Source: Corynebacterium faecale | Lineage (GTDB): Bacteria; Actinomycetota; Actinomycetes; Mycobacteriales; Mycobacteriaceae | Length of the DNA: 64,000 nt | Assembly (NCBI RefSeq): GCF_030408735.1 | Contig: NZ_CP047204.1 | Location: 1,736,001-1,800,000 of the forward strand | Direction of reading: 5' to 3' | Made by a program: the position numbers and the translations under genes | In this document: in pieces, positions 1 through 8,848 of the stretch | Layout of the letters: every line of letters starts with the position of its first letter | How positions within the stretch are numbered: position 1 is the first letter of the stretch | Notes under the pieces: generated by a model | The model's input: only the letters and a program-made list of their open reading frames with translations | Databases searched by the model: none | Told to the model about the DNA's origin: nothing

Positions 1-522
1 GAAATGTGGATGGAACGCGATGCCTATGCCTCCGGCCGTGATCTGGCGGCCGGCCGGGTTCTCTCCAACAAGGTCATTGTGGAAACCGCACGCACACTAC
101 CGCGCTCCCCGAACGCGCTGGCTCAGGTCAAGGGCTTCCCGGGACGAAACGCCAATACGGTGAAGCGGTGGATGCGTATTATCAACCGCGCGCTGGCATC
201 ACCGAGACAGACCTGGCCGCGCCCCCTGCCCCGCACCGAGTCCGTTCCGGACCGTCGCTATTGGAGCTCCTTCTATTCCGAGGAGTATGAGGTGCTGCAG
301 GCTGTTCGTGCTGACATCGATGACCTGGGTGCAGAGCTCAATATGCCGGGTGAGAACCTCATCCAACCCGCCAGCCTGCGGGCAGTGGTGTGGATGGCCA
401 CCAACACCGGTGAAATCCATGATCAAGAAAGCCTGATGGGCGCACTTCACAGTTATGATGTGCGCCCATGGCAGGTGGAACAGGTCTCGCCGATTCTCAT
501 CGACGGCCTTCTGACCCGATAA
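1..522 (+). CDS. rnd: Ribonuclease D, C-terminal part (5' end cut by window edge)
   Basis: The frame is open from base 1, so this is the 3' portion of a longer gene. The visible 173 residues contain an HRDC-like helical segment (about residues 20-65, with the PNALAQVKGF stretch), followed by the second helical C-terminal domain of actinobacterial RNase D. RNase D is a 3'-5' exoribonuclease acting on tRNA 3' ends; the DEDD catalytic domain would lie upstream of the window. It converges on dxs with 27 bp between the stop codons. The rnd-dxs neighbourhood is the usual one in Corynebacterium and Mycobacterium, which supports the call. Because the catalytic part is not visible, another HRDC protein cannot be strictly excluded. 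Confidence 0.82.
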   Translation, partial: EMWMERDAYASGRDLAAGRVLSNKVIVETARTLPRSPNALAQVKGFPGRNANTVKRWMRIINRALASPRQTWPRPLPRTESVPDRRYWSSFYSEEYEVLQAVRADIDDLGAELNMPGENLIQPASLRAVVWMATNTGEIHDQESLMGALHSYDVRPWQVEQVSPILIDGLLTR

Positions 523-549
523 GGTCTAGTCGTCGGTCTGGTCCTCGAT

Positions 550-2469
550 CTAGTCCTCGGCCTGATCGTCCCCGCCGAAGAGTCGGTCCATCCAGCCGGC
601 GACGGTGGCTTCCATGCTGTCAGCATCCAGACCGTGGGCAGCCTGAACCTCGCCGCGGCTGGCGTGATCAAGGAATTTCTGTGGCACGGCGATCTGTCGG
701 CGCGGGGTGTCCACCTCTGCGGCATTCAAAGCATCTGAGAGCAGTGAACCCACGCCACCGTGGATCACCCCGTCCTCGATGGTGATCACCAGATCATGAT
801 CAGCGGCCATGGCCACGAGGGACTGCGGGATTGGAATTACCCACCGCGGGTCAACCACCGTCACGTTGACACCGGAGGCCACGATGCGGTTGGCCAGCTC
901 AGCTGCCGCGGTGGCGCGCTCGCCTACGGCTACGATGAGAACATCCGGAGCATCCTCGGCGGATTCCGCCTCCAGGTAGGTCAGGATGTCGACCCCATCC
1001 TCCAGGGTGTGAACGGCATCCAGCGGAACCGGAAGATCACCCTTGGGGAAACGGACAACGGTGGGGCCATCGTTGATCTCCACGGCCTCAGCCAGCAGCT
1101 CGCGCAATGCGTTCTCATCCCGTGGGGCGGCGACACGAATACCGGGGACGATCGAGGTCAGAGCCATGTCCCACACACCATTGTGGCTGGCTCCGTCACT
1201 ACCCGTGATCCCGGAGCGGTCCAGCACCAGGGTCACCGGCAGGTTGAGCAGGCCCACATCCATGAGGAGCTGGTCAAAGGCACGGTTGAGGAAGGTGGAG
1301 TAGATCGCCACCACCGGATGTTTACCGGCGAGCGCCAATCCGGCTGCAGAGGTCATCGCATGCTGTTCAGCGATGCCCACGTCGTAGAACCGCTCCGGGA
1401 AATTGGCTGCGAATTTTGAGAGTCCGGTTGGACCTGCCATGGCTGCGGTGATCGCAACGATATCGTCGCGGCGTCCACCGAGTTGCACCAGCTCATCACT
1501 GAACACTGATGTCCAACCGGGCTTGGAGGTGGACACCGGGATTCCGGTCAGGGGATCCATCACACCCGTTGCGTGCATGAGCTCAGCGAGGTCCTGCTCA
1601 GCAGGGGCGTAACCGCGCCCCTTCTCGGTGACCACATGAACAATGATCGGGCCCTCGAAATCACGGGCGTAGGCCAGTGCGTTGTCCACGGCCTTCTGGT
1701 CATGTCCATCAACCGGGCCCACATACTTCATACCCAGTTCCGGGAACATCTCGGTGGGGATGACGGTGCTCTTCACGCCCTCCTTGAAGGCATGGAGTGC
1801 CTCGAAGGTGCGCTCCCCCACCCAGCCCATGGATTTGAGGGTGGATTTGCCCTGTTCCATGACGCGGTCATAAAAAGGTTCCATGCGGAGTTCGGCGAGA
1901 TTCTCGGCGAAACCTCCGATGGTCGGTGAGTAACTGCGTCCGTTGTCATTGACCACCACCACCACATTACGGTCCTTACCTGCGGCGATGTTGTTCAGAG
2001 CTTCCCAGCACATGCCGCCGGTGAGGGCTCCGTCACCCACCACAGCCACCACATTGCGATCTTTGTCCCCATCCAGCTGGAATGCTTTCGACATTCCGTC
2101 CGCATAGGACAGGGCTGCTGATGCGTGGGAGGATTCGGTCCAGTCATGGTCGCTTTCCGCACGGCTGGTGTAGCCGGACAGGCCACCCTGCTGGCGGAGG
2201 GAGTCGAAGTCATCCGCGCGTCCCGTGAGGATCTTGTGCACATAGGACTGATGAGAGGTGTCAAAGATGATCGGTTCACGTGGCGAATCAAACACCCGGT
2301 GCATACCGATGGTCAGTTCCACCACCCCGAGATTGGGGCCGAGGTGCCCACCGGTGGCTGCGACCTTGTCCACCAGGAAGGTACGGATCTCCTTCGCCAG
2401 GGGCTCCAGATCCTCTTCTCTGAGGGCTTTGAGGTCAGCAGGTGTTGAGATGCGATTCAGGATTCCCAT
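550..2469 (-). CDS. dxs: 1-deoxy-D-xylulose-5-phosphate synthase
   Basis: Condenses pyruvate and glyceraldehyde 3-phosphate to DXP, the first step of the MEP isoprenoid pathway; cytosolic, thiamine-diphosphate dependent. The 639-residue length is normal. Visible motifs are GHLGPNLG (His42), DTSHQSY (His73), the ThDP/Mg motif GDGALTGGM starting at residue 145 with NDN at 174-176, a central transketolase pyrimidine domain ([10 protein letters not shown]) and the C-terminal transketolase domain. The start ATG at 2469 gives MGILNRIS, typical of the family. The gene ends at TAG 550-552. Just beyond it an imperfect 24-bp duplication of the 3' end carries a second in-frame stop (see findings). The upstream 205 bp before the next gene presumably holds its promoter. 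Confidence 0.97.
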   Translation of the reverse strand: MGILNRISTPADLKALREEDLEPLAKEIRTFLVDKVAATGGHLGPNLGVVELTIGMHRVFDSPREPIIFDTSHQSYVHKILTGRADDFDSLRQQGGLSGYTSRAESDHDWTESSHASAALSYADGMSKAFQLDGDKDRNVVAVVGDGALTGGMCWEALNNIAAGKDRNVVVVVNDNGRSYSPTIGGFAENLAELRMEPFYDRVMEQGKSTLKSMGWVGERTFEALHAFKEGVKSTVIPTEMFPELGMKYVGPVDGHDQKAVDNALAYARDFEGPIIVHVVTEKGRGYAPAEQDLAELMHATGVMDPLTGIPVSTSKPGWTSVFSDELVQLGGRRDDIVAITAAMAGPTGLSKFAANFPERFYDVGIAEQHAMTSAAGLALAGKHPVVAIYSTFLNRAFDQLLMDVGLLNLPVTLVLDRSGITGSDGASHNGVWDMALTSIVPGIRVAAPRDENALRELLAEAVEINDGPTVVRFPKGDLPVPLDAVHTLEDGVDILTYLEAESAEDAPDVLIVAVGERATAAAELANRIVASGVNVTVVDPRWVIPIPQSLVAMAADHDLVITIEDGVIHGGVGSLLSDALNAAEVDTPRRQIAVPQKFLDHASRGEVQAAHGLDADSMEATVAGWMDRLFGGDDQAED

Positions 2470-2674
2470 GGGCGTGAGTCTGGCACCTTTGCTTCTCGGA
2501 AACGGACGGAAATTTACTACTTGTCCTGCGGTGTTGGGGAGGCAACATGCAAGTCGGCAGGCGATCGGGGTACGAACCTGGGAAACAAGCCGTACACAAT
2601 CACCTGCAATATTGTGGCTATCTTACTCTGTACCCGGATGTTAGCGGGTAACCGACTGGCTCATGGCCAGGTTT

Positions 2675-3916
2675 CTATGACACCGTCCGGCTGAAAACAC
2701 CAATGGTTTCACAGTGGTGGGTGCCGGGGAAAGCGTTGAAAACGGCCAGGCGATCCAGGGTGTAGCCATTGGTGGACCAGTCGGCCACGTCACGGGCGAA
2801 GGTCGCTGGATCGCAACCAATGTGGATGACCAGCTGTGGTTTCGCCTCGGCGATGACACCGAGCACCTGGGAACCCGCACCGGTGCGCGGCGGGTCGAGC
2901 ACGACCACATCAGGCTTGGGCAACTGGGAAGCAACCGACTCCACCTTCCCATTGTGGAAGGTGACGGGCAGCCCCTCCAGGGCCTGATCCCCCGCCTCAG
3001 CGGATCCCTCGGACAGCTCCACGGAATGCACGTGCGCGCCGAGCTCACGGGCCATTGCAGGCACGAACAGGCCGACACCCCCGTACAGGTCCCAGGCGAC
3101 CGGGCCACGCTTATCGACGTCCACCAGCTCTGTTCCGGCGAGTACCTCGGCGATGAAATCAGAGTAGGCACGGGGAGCCGCTTCATGTGCCTGCCAGAAA
3201 CCAGTGACCGGGAATGTCCAGGTGTGGTCGCCAACAGTCTGCTGAACATTGCCATCCCCCTCGATCACATCGAGGATGGTCTCGGCACGGCGTCCACGTG
3301 AGGCCTTACGGGACTCAACGACGGTTCGCTGACCGCGGTCATCGATGGCTGCGATCACTTCAGCTCCGGGGGTGAACTTCCGGGCATCAGGGCCCACCAG
3401 TCCACGGAGAAGCTCCGGGGCCACCTGGGAGCAGGCAACATCGGTGACCAGATCATTCGACTTCACCTTGCGGAACCCTGCACGACCGGAGGCATCCACG
3501 CCGAGCCGCACGCGGGTGCGCCAGCCCTGTGCGGGTGCCAGCTCAACCCGCTCGGGTGCCTCCACGTTGCTGAGGCCACCGATTCGTTCCAGCTGGTCGG
3601 TGACAACCCGGACCTTGAGATCCAGCTCTGCCTCCGGCGACAGCTCCGCGTAATCGCAGCAACCGGCCCCTGCAGCGGCAGCCGGGCACCGGGAGTCCAC
3701 ACGCTGCGGCGAAGCAGCGTTGACCTTCACCACGGCGCCACGGGCGAAACGCTTCTTCACCTGGGTGATCTCCACGTCCACGTCATCACCGGGGATGCCG
3801 CCGTGGACGAAGATGACGCGCCCACCGTGGTGTCCGATTCCCTCGCCACCATGGGCAGGGCGGATGACCTCGACGGTGATGATGTCACCCTTGTTGAGTT
3901 CGGCGGTATCAGTCAT
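2675..3916 (-). CDS. TrmA/RlmCD-family RNA (uracil-5-)-methyltransferase
   Basis: SAM-dependent RNA m5U methyltransferase-like protein of 413 residues. An N-terminal TRAM domain (about residues 8-65) is followed by a Cys set consistent with an Fe-S cluster (Cys77, Cys86, Cys87, Cys162), a SAM-binding motif WDLYGGVGLF (about 275-284), LDPPRTGAG (340-348) and the catalytic-loop IGCDPATFARD with Cys368. All expected catalytic features are present, so it should be active. Whether it modifies tRNA or 23S rRNA cannot be read from sequence. It is the usual neighbour of dxs in Corynebacterium. Start ATG 3916 is preceded by the purine-rich stretch aagaaggga. Confidence 0.92.
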   Translation of the reverse strand: MTDTAELNKGDIITVEVIRPAHGGEGIGHHGGRVIFVHGGIPGDDVDVEITQVKKRFARGAVVKVNAASPQRVDSRCPAAAAGAGCCDYAELSPEAELDLKVRVVTDQLERIGGLSNVEAPERVELAPAQGWRTRVRLGVDASGRAGFRKVKSNDLVTDVACSQVAPELLRGLVGPDARKFTPGAEVIAAIDDRGQRTVVESRKASRGRRAETILDVIEGDGNVQQTVGDHTWTFPVTGFWQAHEAAPRAYSDFIAEVLAGTELVDVDKRGPVAWDLYGGVGLFVPAMARELGAHVHSVELSEGSAEAGDQALEGLPVTFHNGKVESVASQLPKPDVVVLDPPRTGAGSQVLGVIAEAKPQLVIHIGCDPATFARDVADWSTNGYTLDRLAVFNAFPGTHHCETIGVFSRTVS

Positions 3917-4009
3917 GTGACTGGTCCCTTCTTTCTTGTTGATCTCGGACCATGTGCACGATCAGACATGGCATCCAGCCCATCGCGTGGGCTGCAGAAG
4001 CAGACAACA

Positions 4010-4816
4010 CTACCCTGCCGGGGTCGCATTACCTGCATTGTCACCAGGGTTGTTCTGCTGCAGACCCTGCTTCTGCTGTTCTGCACGCTTAGCCATCGCC
4101 TGTTGGATCTGATCGGCGAACTGCTGAGGCAGGGCCACGGGCAGTGGACTTCCCGCCAGGATCGGGGCATCCCCACGGTTGACGAAGGTGCGCGCAATCA
4201 CCTCGCGGCCAAGCTCCTTCATTTCCTCGGATCGGTCCGCGGGGCTGATCATGGTCATGCGCAGCATCCACCGCGGGCCATCCACACCGGCGATGCGGAT
4301 CTGACGGTCATTGGCCTCACCAACAACCTCCCTGCCCCACGGGCCCTGTTCAACGCGGACGGTGAGTCCGTCCTTGCGCATTCCCTCGGCGATCTCCTTC
4401 GTGGCCTCGCGCCACTGTCCAGCTGAGCTACGGCCGGCGAAGGCGACAGGGGTGATCCTGCCGTAACGGGTCACCACATGGAGCATCCTGGGGCCCTGCT
4501 CCCCCATTTCCACCTGCACCTCGGAGTCCTTCGGCAGAGGGATCTTCAAGGAACCGAGATCCAGTGTGCCCTTGGAGAAATCCGAGAAATCGAAGTCATC
4601 GAAGTTGACCTCGCCAGCATCATATGGACCTGAGGCCCCGTTCACCGCGTCATGGATGGGATCCGGTTGATCATCTAAAGGCTCATCGGTGGCAGTGACC
4701 TCAGCTGGGGCTGTCTCCTCCGCCTGGGTGGGTACATCGTTGTAATGAGTCTCCTGCTCCTCCATGTGCTGGTCGGGTGCAGAATCCTTCTTCTTTCCAA
4801 ACGGCCACAGTGCCAT
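4010..4816 (-). CDS. DUF3710 family protein
   Basis: Soluble 268-residue protein of unknown function. The first 70 residues are acidic and low complexity after a basic MALWPFGKKK start. The conserved part begins around LDLGSLKIPLPKDSEVQVEM and includes the GRITPVAFAGRSS and GPRWMLR stretches typical of DUF3710. The C-terminal 30 residues are Gln/Asn-rich. It follows dut on the same strand, 144 bp downstream, as in other Actinobacteria, so the two may be cotranscribed. No catalytic motif is recognisable. The ATG at 4816 has the purine-rich stretch aagggaga about 5 nt upstream. Confidence 0.85.
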   Translation of the reverse strand: MALWPFGKKKDSAPDQHMEEQETHYNDVPTQAEETAPAEVTATDEPLDDQPDPIHDAVNGASGPYDAGEVNFDDFDFSDFSKGTLDLGSLKIPLPKDSEVQVEMGEQGPRMLHVVTRYGRITPVAFAGRSSAGQWREATKEIAEGMRKDGLTVRVEQGPWGREVVGEANDRQIRIAGVDGPRWMLRMTMISPADRSEEMKELGREVIARTFVNRGDAPILAGSPLPVALPQQFADQIQQAMAKRAEQQKQGLQQNNPGDNAGNATPAG

Positions 4817-4960
4817 GATCTCCCTTTCGGTCCCTTCTCATTAACGATGCGCGGGGGGCGTTACGTTCACCACGGTAGTCAGCTTCTCCGCGGATTGTTG
4901 TCTCCCACGCGATCCGCTCAAGTCTAGGGGCCTGGGGATTTCCCGCCACCGCAGACCACC

Positions 4961-5458
4961 TCAGGAATCTGCGTTCACCCCGGTGGAGCCATGGCCCCGG
5001 TCACCGCGGATGGTCTGGTCAAGCTGCTCCACCTCAATGAAGTCAACCAGCTCAACACGCTGGATGATCAGCTGGGCGATGCGGTCACCGCGGCTGATCT
5101 CGATCGGAGTCTCCGGGTCCAGGTTGATCAGGCAGACCTTGATCTCCCCTCGATAATCCGCATCGATGGTGCCCGGGGCGTTGACGATGCTCAACCCCTC
5201 CCGTGCAGCCAAACCAGAACGGGGGTGCACGAGGCCAACCGTTCCCAGTGGCAGGGCAATGGCCACACCCGTACCCACCAGTTCCCTGTGGCCTGGAGGG
5301 ATGATGACATCGGCGGTGGCATGTAAATCCACCCCGGCGTCACCGCGGTGCGCACGGCGCGGCATCGGCAGGTCTTTGTCCAGCCTCTGAAGACGGACAT
5401 TGTCAATGGGTTTCAGGTTCTCAGTCACAGGATCAGAATACTCAGTACCCCCCGGCAC
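4961..5458 (-). CDS. dut: dUTP diphosphatase
   Basis: Trimeric dUTPase that hydrolyses dUTP to dUMP and PPi, keeping uracil out of DNA and supplying dTMP synthesis. All five family motifs are visible: [10 protein letters not shown] (I), [10 protein letters not shown] (II), [13 protein letters not shown] (III), [10 protein letters not shown] (IV) and [10 protein letters not shown] (V). The frame opens with GTG 5458 ([10 protein letters not shown]...). A second GTG at 5428 ([11 protein letters not shown]) gives a 155-residue protein closer to the usual length and may be the true start. It is divergent from the DUF3093 gene, as in M. tuberculosis. Confidence 0.96.
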   Translation of the reverse strand: MPGGTEYSDPVTENLKPIDNVRLQRLDKDLPMPRRAHRGDAGVDLHATADVIIPPGHRELVGTGVAIALPLGTVGLVHPRSGLAAREGLSIVNAPGTIDADYRGEIKVCLINLDPETPIEISRGDRIAQLIIQRVELVDFIEVEQLDQTIRGDRGHGSTGVNADS

Positions 5459-5541
5459 CCCATACCGGAGACCCCCGTGTGCATTAAGGCTCCGTACTCG
5501 GAAAATGGTGCTGTGGTCGGGGTGAGATAGGATTGCCTATT

Positions 5542-6093
5542 GTGACTGATTCCCATCGTGCTGATTCTGTGAACCCCACCGGCCCCGAGAACACGGGCTC
5601 AGGTGCCCGCGTCATCTACCGCGAGCGGCAGTGGGTCCCGTGGTACTGGTGGCTGGCCATGGCCGGCCTGGTGGCTCTCCTGACGGCCCAGTTCGGCCTC
5701 AACCGCAGTGATCTGTGGGTCTACGTCCCCGCTGTGGTGCTCACCGTCATCGCTGTCTGGGTTCTGCTGACCATGTCCAACACGATCATTTCGGTGGAGG
5801 AGGATGCAGACGGCACCCGATGGCTGATCGCAGGGCAGGCCAACCTCCCCCATGATGTGGTGTCCCGCTCATTGGCGGTACCGGCCACCGCGAAACGCAA
5901 TGCGATGGGTCGCCAGCTGGACCCGGCAGCCTTCGTGGTGTCGCATGGGTGGGTACACGAGATGGTGATGCTGGTACTCGATGATCCCGAAGACCCCACC
6001 CCCTACTGGCTGATCGGCAGCCGGGACCCAGAAGCCCTGCTGCGCGCCTTCGTGCCAGACCAGGCGGAAAATGCCCTGGCTGACTTCAAATAA
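5542..6093 (+). CDS. DUF3093 family membrane protein
   Basis: Small integral membrane protein, about 183 residues. A Ser/Gly-rich polar N-terminus is followed by RERQWVPWYWWLAMAGL and two hydrophobic segments (about residues 32-50 and 56-75). The remaining roughly 105 residues form a soluble domain with the EDADGTRWLIAG stretch. It matches DUF3093 by pattern and by its place opposite dut. GTG 5542 is preferred because agatagga lies 9 nt upstream; the upstream in-frame TTG 5533 is an alternative. Function is unknown. Confidence 0.85.
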   Translation: MTDSHRADSVNPTGPENTGSGARVIYRERQWVPWYWWLAMAGLVALLTAQFGLNRSDLWVYVPAVVLTVIAVWVLLTMSNTIISVEEDADGTRWLIAGQANLPHDVVSRSLAVPATAKRNAMGRQLDPAAFVVSHGWVHEMVMLVLDDPEDPTPYWLIGSRDPEALLRAFVPDQAENALADFK

Positions 6094-6111
6094 GCCACCC
6101 GGAAGTCACGA

Positions 6112-6157
6112 AACCCCGTCTCCACCCCATCGAAGCATGGGTTGTTGGGACGGGGTT
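6112..6157. terminator. Bidirectional terminator between convergent genes
   Basis: Inverted repeat AACCCCGTC (6112-6120) with GACGGGGTT (6149-6157), plus an inner weaker pairing, sits between the convergent DUF3093 and DUF4193 genes. It is followed by atttgatt on the plus strand and preceded by a short A-run that serves the minus strand. Confidence 0.8.
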
Positions 6158-6182
6158 ATTTGATTGATGCAGCTGAGGGTGA

Positions 6183-6473
6183 TCAGGCGCAGTCAAGGCA
6201 GATGACTGAACCGTCCGCCTCGGTGTGTGACTTACGGTTATTGCGCTGAACCAGGAAGCAGCTGGCGCAGGTGAACTCGTTCTCGCGACGTGGCACCACG
6301 TCAACGTTGAGTTCCTCTCCGGAGAGATCGATATTGGGAATCTCAAAGGACTCCACGATCTCGCCGTCATCATCCATGTCATTGGCGGTTTCAACCGCCT
6401 TCAATCCCTCCAGGGAGTCTGTCTCCAGTTCATCTTCGACGCGGCGGCGCGGAGCATCGTAATCGGTGGCCAT
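6183..6473 (-). CDS. DUF4193 family small zinc-ribbon-like protein
   Basis: Acidic 96-residue protein starting MATDYDAPRRR. The C-terminal 35 residues hold two Cys pairs, CASC and CLDC, spaced like a zinc ribbon and followed immediately by the end of the protein. ATG 6473 is chosen over the longer frame (6503) because gggaggaaa lies just upstream. A strong-looking promoter is present about 80 bp upstream. It is conserved in Actinobacteria near suhB and sigA (the M. tuberculosis Rv2699c position). Function is unknown; partnership with RNA polymerase or the ribosome would be speculation. Confidence 0.88.
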   Translation of the reverse strand: MATDYDAPRRRVEDELETDSLEGLKAVETANDMDDDGEIVESFEIPNIDLSGEELNVDVVPRRENEFTCASCFLVQRNNRKSHTEADGSVICLDCA

Positions 6474-6551
6474 CTGGTTTCCTCCCGAGTGGGTTGGTGT
6501 CATCTCTCAACTTTGCGCACTTCAGCAAATGTCATGCAGCGTTTAGCGCGC

Positions 6552-6580
6552 ATAGTAAATGAGAAAAGTCCGCTTGTCAT
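6552..6580 (-). promoter_or_regulatory. Vegetative promoter for the DUF4193 gene
   Basis: Read on the minus strand: -35 ATGACA (6580-6575), a 17-bp spacer and -10 TACTAT (6557-6552). This would start transcription near 6545, leaving a leader of about 70 nt before the ATG at 6473. Spacing and both hexamers fit the primary sigma factor consensus well. Confidence 0.6.
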
Positions 6581-6637
6581 ACTCGCTGGTCAGAGGGCCT
6601 TAATTAAGGCAACATCAAATAGGTTTAATTAGTGACA

Positions 6638-7507
6638 TCACGCTCTGAGAGGCTTGAGAGCACCGATTCCGGAAAATAGTGCCTCCACCGCGTCAAAAAC
6701 CAGCTGTGGCGCAGCATACAGAATTTCACCGGACTGACCCGGAATGGACAACCCGGGGGCATGCACGAGGGCACCGGCCTCCTCCGCGATGAGAATTCCC
6801 GCGGCATAATCCCAGCAGTTGAGACCGTGCTCGTAATACACATCCACCTGCCCATCAGCAAGGAGGCAGAGATCGAGGGCAGCGCTGCCCAGCCGTCTGA
6901 TATCGCGAACCGCGGGGAGCACCGAAGTGAGCACCTCGGCCTGGTGCCCACGGCGCGTGGCGGAATAACTGAATCCGGTAGCCACCAGAGCCTGACTCAG
7001 GTCGGAGACATCATTGACGCGCAGGAGCACGATCTCATCTTTCTCGGGAAGGTACTTATAGGCACCTTCGCCACGCGCAGCGCTGTAGAGAACACCGGTG
7101 TCCACATTGATGACCGCGCCGGCCACCACCACGCCGTCAACTGCTGCGGCGATGGAGACCGCATATTGGGGAAGGCCATAAACAAAATTCACGGTGCCGT
7201 CGATGGGATCCACGATCCATGTGACTCCGCTGAGCGAAGGTGCACCGGTCCCCTCCTCACCGATCAGACCATCTTCCGGACGCAGTTCCTGAATACGGTT
7301 GGCGATGAAATCCTCAGCCAGGGTATCCACGATGGTCACCGGATCAACGGAGGAACTCTTGGTGTTGGTGTAATCCCAGAGGTTGCCCAGCTCCGCACGC
7401 TTGTCCCGGATCCGTGCGGCGGTCAACGTGGCTGTCTCTGAGGCGATGGCCCGGAGTTCATTGAAGGAGTAGGTCTGTGCTGATGTAGGTCCCATACACA
7501 CCATCAT
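6638..7507 (-). CDS. suhB: Inositol monophosphatase family protein (SuhB)
   Basis: Mg-dependent phosphatase of the IMPase/FBPase superfamily, 289 residues. The metal-binding motifs are complete: GLIGEEGTG, the DPIDGT motif within WIVDPIDGTVNFVYGLP, and the C-terminal CWDYAAGILIAEEAGA. The likely substrate is L-myo-inositol 1-phosphate, feeding phosphatidylinositol-type lipids, but the superfamily also hydrolyses histidinol phosphate and other phosphates. ATG 7507 has aaggga 10 nt upstream. It is divergent from ppgK across 111 bp, the same arrangement as suhB-ppgK-sigA in M. tuberculosis. Confidence 0.92.
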   Translation of the reverse strand: MMVCMGPTSAQTYSFNELRAIASETATLTAARIRDKRAELGNLWDYTNTKSSSVDPVTIVDTLAEDFIANRIQELRPEDGLIGEEGTGAPSLSGVTWIVDPIDGTVNFVYGLPQYAVSIAAAVDGVVVAGAVINVDTGVLYSAARGEGAYKYLPEKDEIVLLRVNDVSDLSQALVATGFSYSATRRGHQAEVLTSVLPAVRDIRRLGSAALDLCLLADGQVDVYYEHGLNCWDYAAGILIAEEAGALVHAPGLSIPGQSGEILYAAPQLVFDAVEALFSGIGALKPLRA

Positions 7508-7618
7508 TGTTGGTTTTTCCCTTCACCGTCAGGGAGATGAACAACCAGTTCCCTGACTCATGGTGCGATTGCTGGTGGTTCCCTGCCGAAACGCCGACTG
7601 GTTTGTACACTTGGGCCC

Positions 7619-8371
7619 ATGACTGAAACGGGATTTGGGATCGATATTGGAGGCTCCGGCATTAAAGGGGCGAGAGTGGATCTGTCCACCGGTGAATTCA
7701 TCGGTGAGCGCATCAAGATAGCCACTCCCCAACCGGCGACGCCTGATGCCGTTGCAGAGGTCGTCGCCGAGATCCTCACGCAGGCCGACTGGGACGGACC
7801 GGTCGGCATCACCGTTCCAGCGGTCGTTCGCGGTCAGGTGGCGCTCACAGCAGCCAATATTGATAAGAAGTGGATCGGCACTGATGTGCACGAGTTGTTC
7901 CAGCGGCATCTGGGTGACAGGGAAATCACTGTGCTCAATGACGCCGATGCCGCCGGCATCGCAGAAGCCACCTTCGGCAACCCGAAGGCACGCGAGGGAT
8001 CGGTCATCCTGCTCACACTCGGTACTGGAATCGGTTCTGCCTTCCTGATGGACGGCGAGCTCTTTCCCAACACCGAACTCGGCCACCTCATCGTCGATGG
8101 CGAGGAGGCGGAGCACCGTGCTTCAGCGGCAGTCAAGGAAAATGAGGATCTGTCGTGGAAGAAGTGGGCAAAACAGGTGTCTAAGGTCATCAACGAGTAT
8201 GAGCGACTGTTCTATCCTCACCTGATCATCGTGGGGGGTGGCATCTCACGCAAGCATGAGAAGTGGATTCCCCTCCTGGATGTGGAGACAGACGTTGTAC
8301 CGGCTGAGCTCAGGAACCGTGCCGGAATTGTCGGCGCCGCGATGGCCGTCGCAAAGCATCTGGCGCCTTAG
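7619..8371 (+). CDS. ppgK: Polyphosphate glucokinase (ROK family)
   Basis: Phosphorylates glucose with inorganic polyphosphate and/or ATP. The 250-residue protein has the N-terminal phosphate motif [17 protein letters not shown], the sugar-binding LNDADAAG stretch (the catalytic Asp is in LNDAD) and the adenosine motif [16 protein letters not shown], then ELGH. Length and motifs fit actinobacterial PpgK. ATG 7619 is only about 15 nt after a possible -10 TACACT (7598-7603), so the mRNA may have a very short leader. Together with PTS and glucokinase it would supply glucose 6-phosphate. Confidence 0.94.
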   Translation: MTETGFGIDIGGSGIKGARVDLSTGEFIGERIKIATPQPATPDAVAEVVAEILTQADWDGPVGITVPAVVRGQVALTAANIDKKWIGTDVHELFQRHLGDREITVLNDADAAGIAEATFGNPKAREGSVILLTLGTGIGSAFLMDGELFPNTELGHLIVDGEEAEHRASAAVKENEDLSWKKWAKQVSKVINEYERLFYPHLIIVGGGISRKHEKWIPLLDVETDVVPAELRNRAGIVGAAMAVAKHLAP

Positions 8372-8848
8372 CGCCGGGTACATCCGGGGTAACGGGGACC
8401 TTGATTCGAGGCGACCGTTGGGGTAACGCAACCTGGCCCCACTGTGACACCCCTGCAGCCGATCATCTATACTGGGCTGCTGATCGTGGACAAGAGTTAA
8501 CCATGAGATTGATTCGCCCTTGTGACTTCCCAAGAAACCTATGACTCAGAGCATTATCCCAACCAGTGGATGCCAATGAGACTTTCCGGGATACGGCAGC
8601 AGGGACATGGAGCAATTGATCGGCTGACCATTTCTTAAAACGATGTATTTCAAGTCTGGGTGCTTTTATTCGGCGTTTCTCGGGAACAAATAATCATTCC
8701 TGTTGTTGGATATATGTACTTATACCTGAAACCATCACCCGGAAAAGCAAGGCGAAAGGACATTAGTGGTAACCACTGAATCCTCACAGCATCGCTCGGA
8801 TCAGTCGAAGACGTCGATGAAAATGCACCAGGAGCCGTGGAGAGCAGC
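8372..8848 (+). other. Long intergenic region upstream of sigA
   Basis: 477 bp without a convincing gene. A candidate primary-sigma promoter is GTGACA (8444-8449), an 18-bp spacer and TATACT (8468-8473), which would give a leader of roughly 370 nt; a second TA-rich stretch occurs around 8706-8730 (ggatatatgtacttatacctg). The 9-mer ggggtaacg occurs twice near 8388 and 8420. No RNA family was recognised by eye. Confidence 0.4.
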
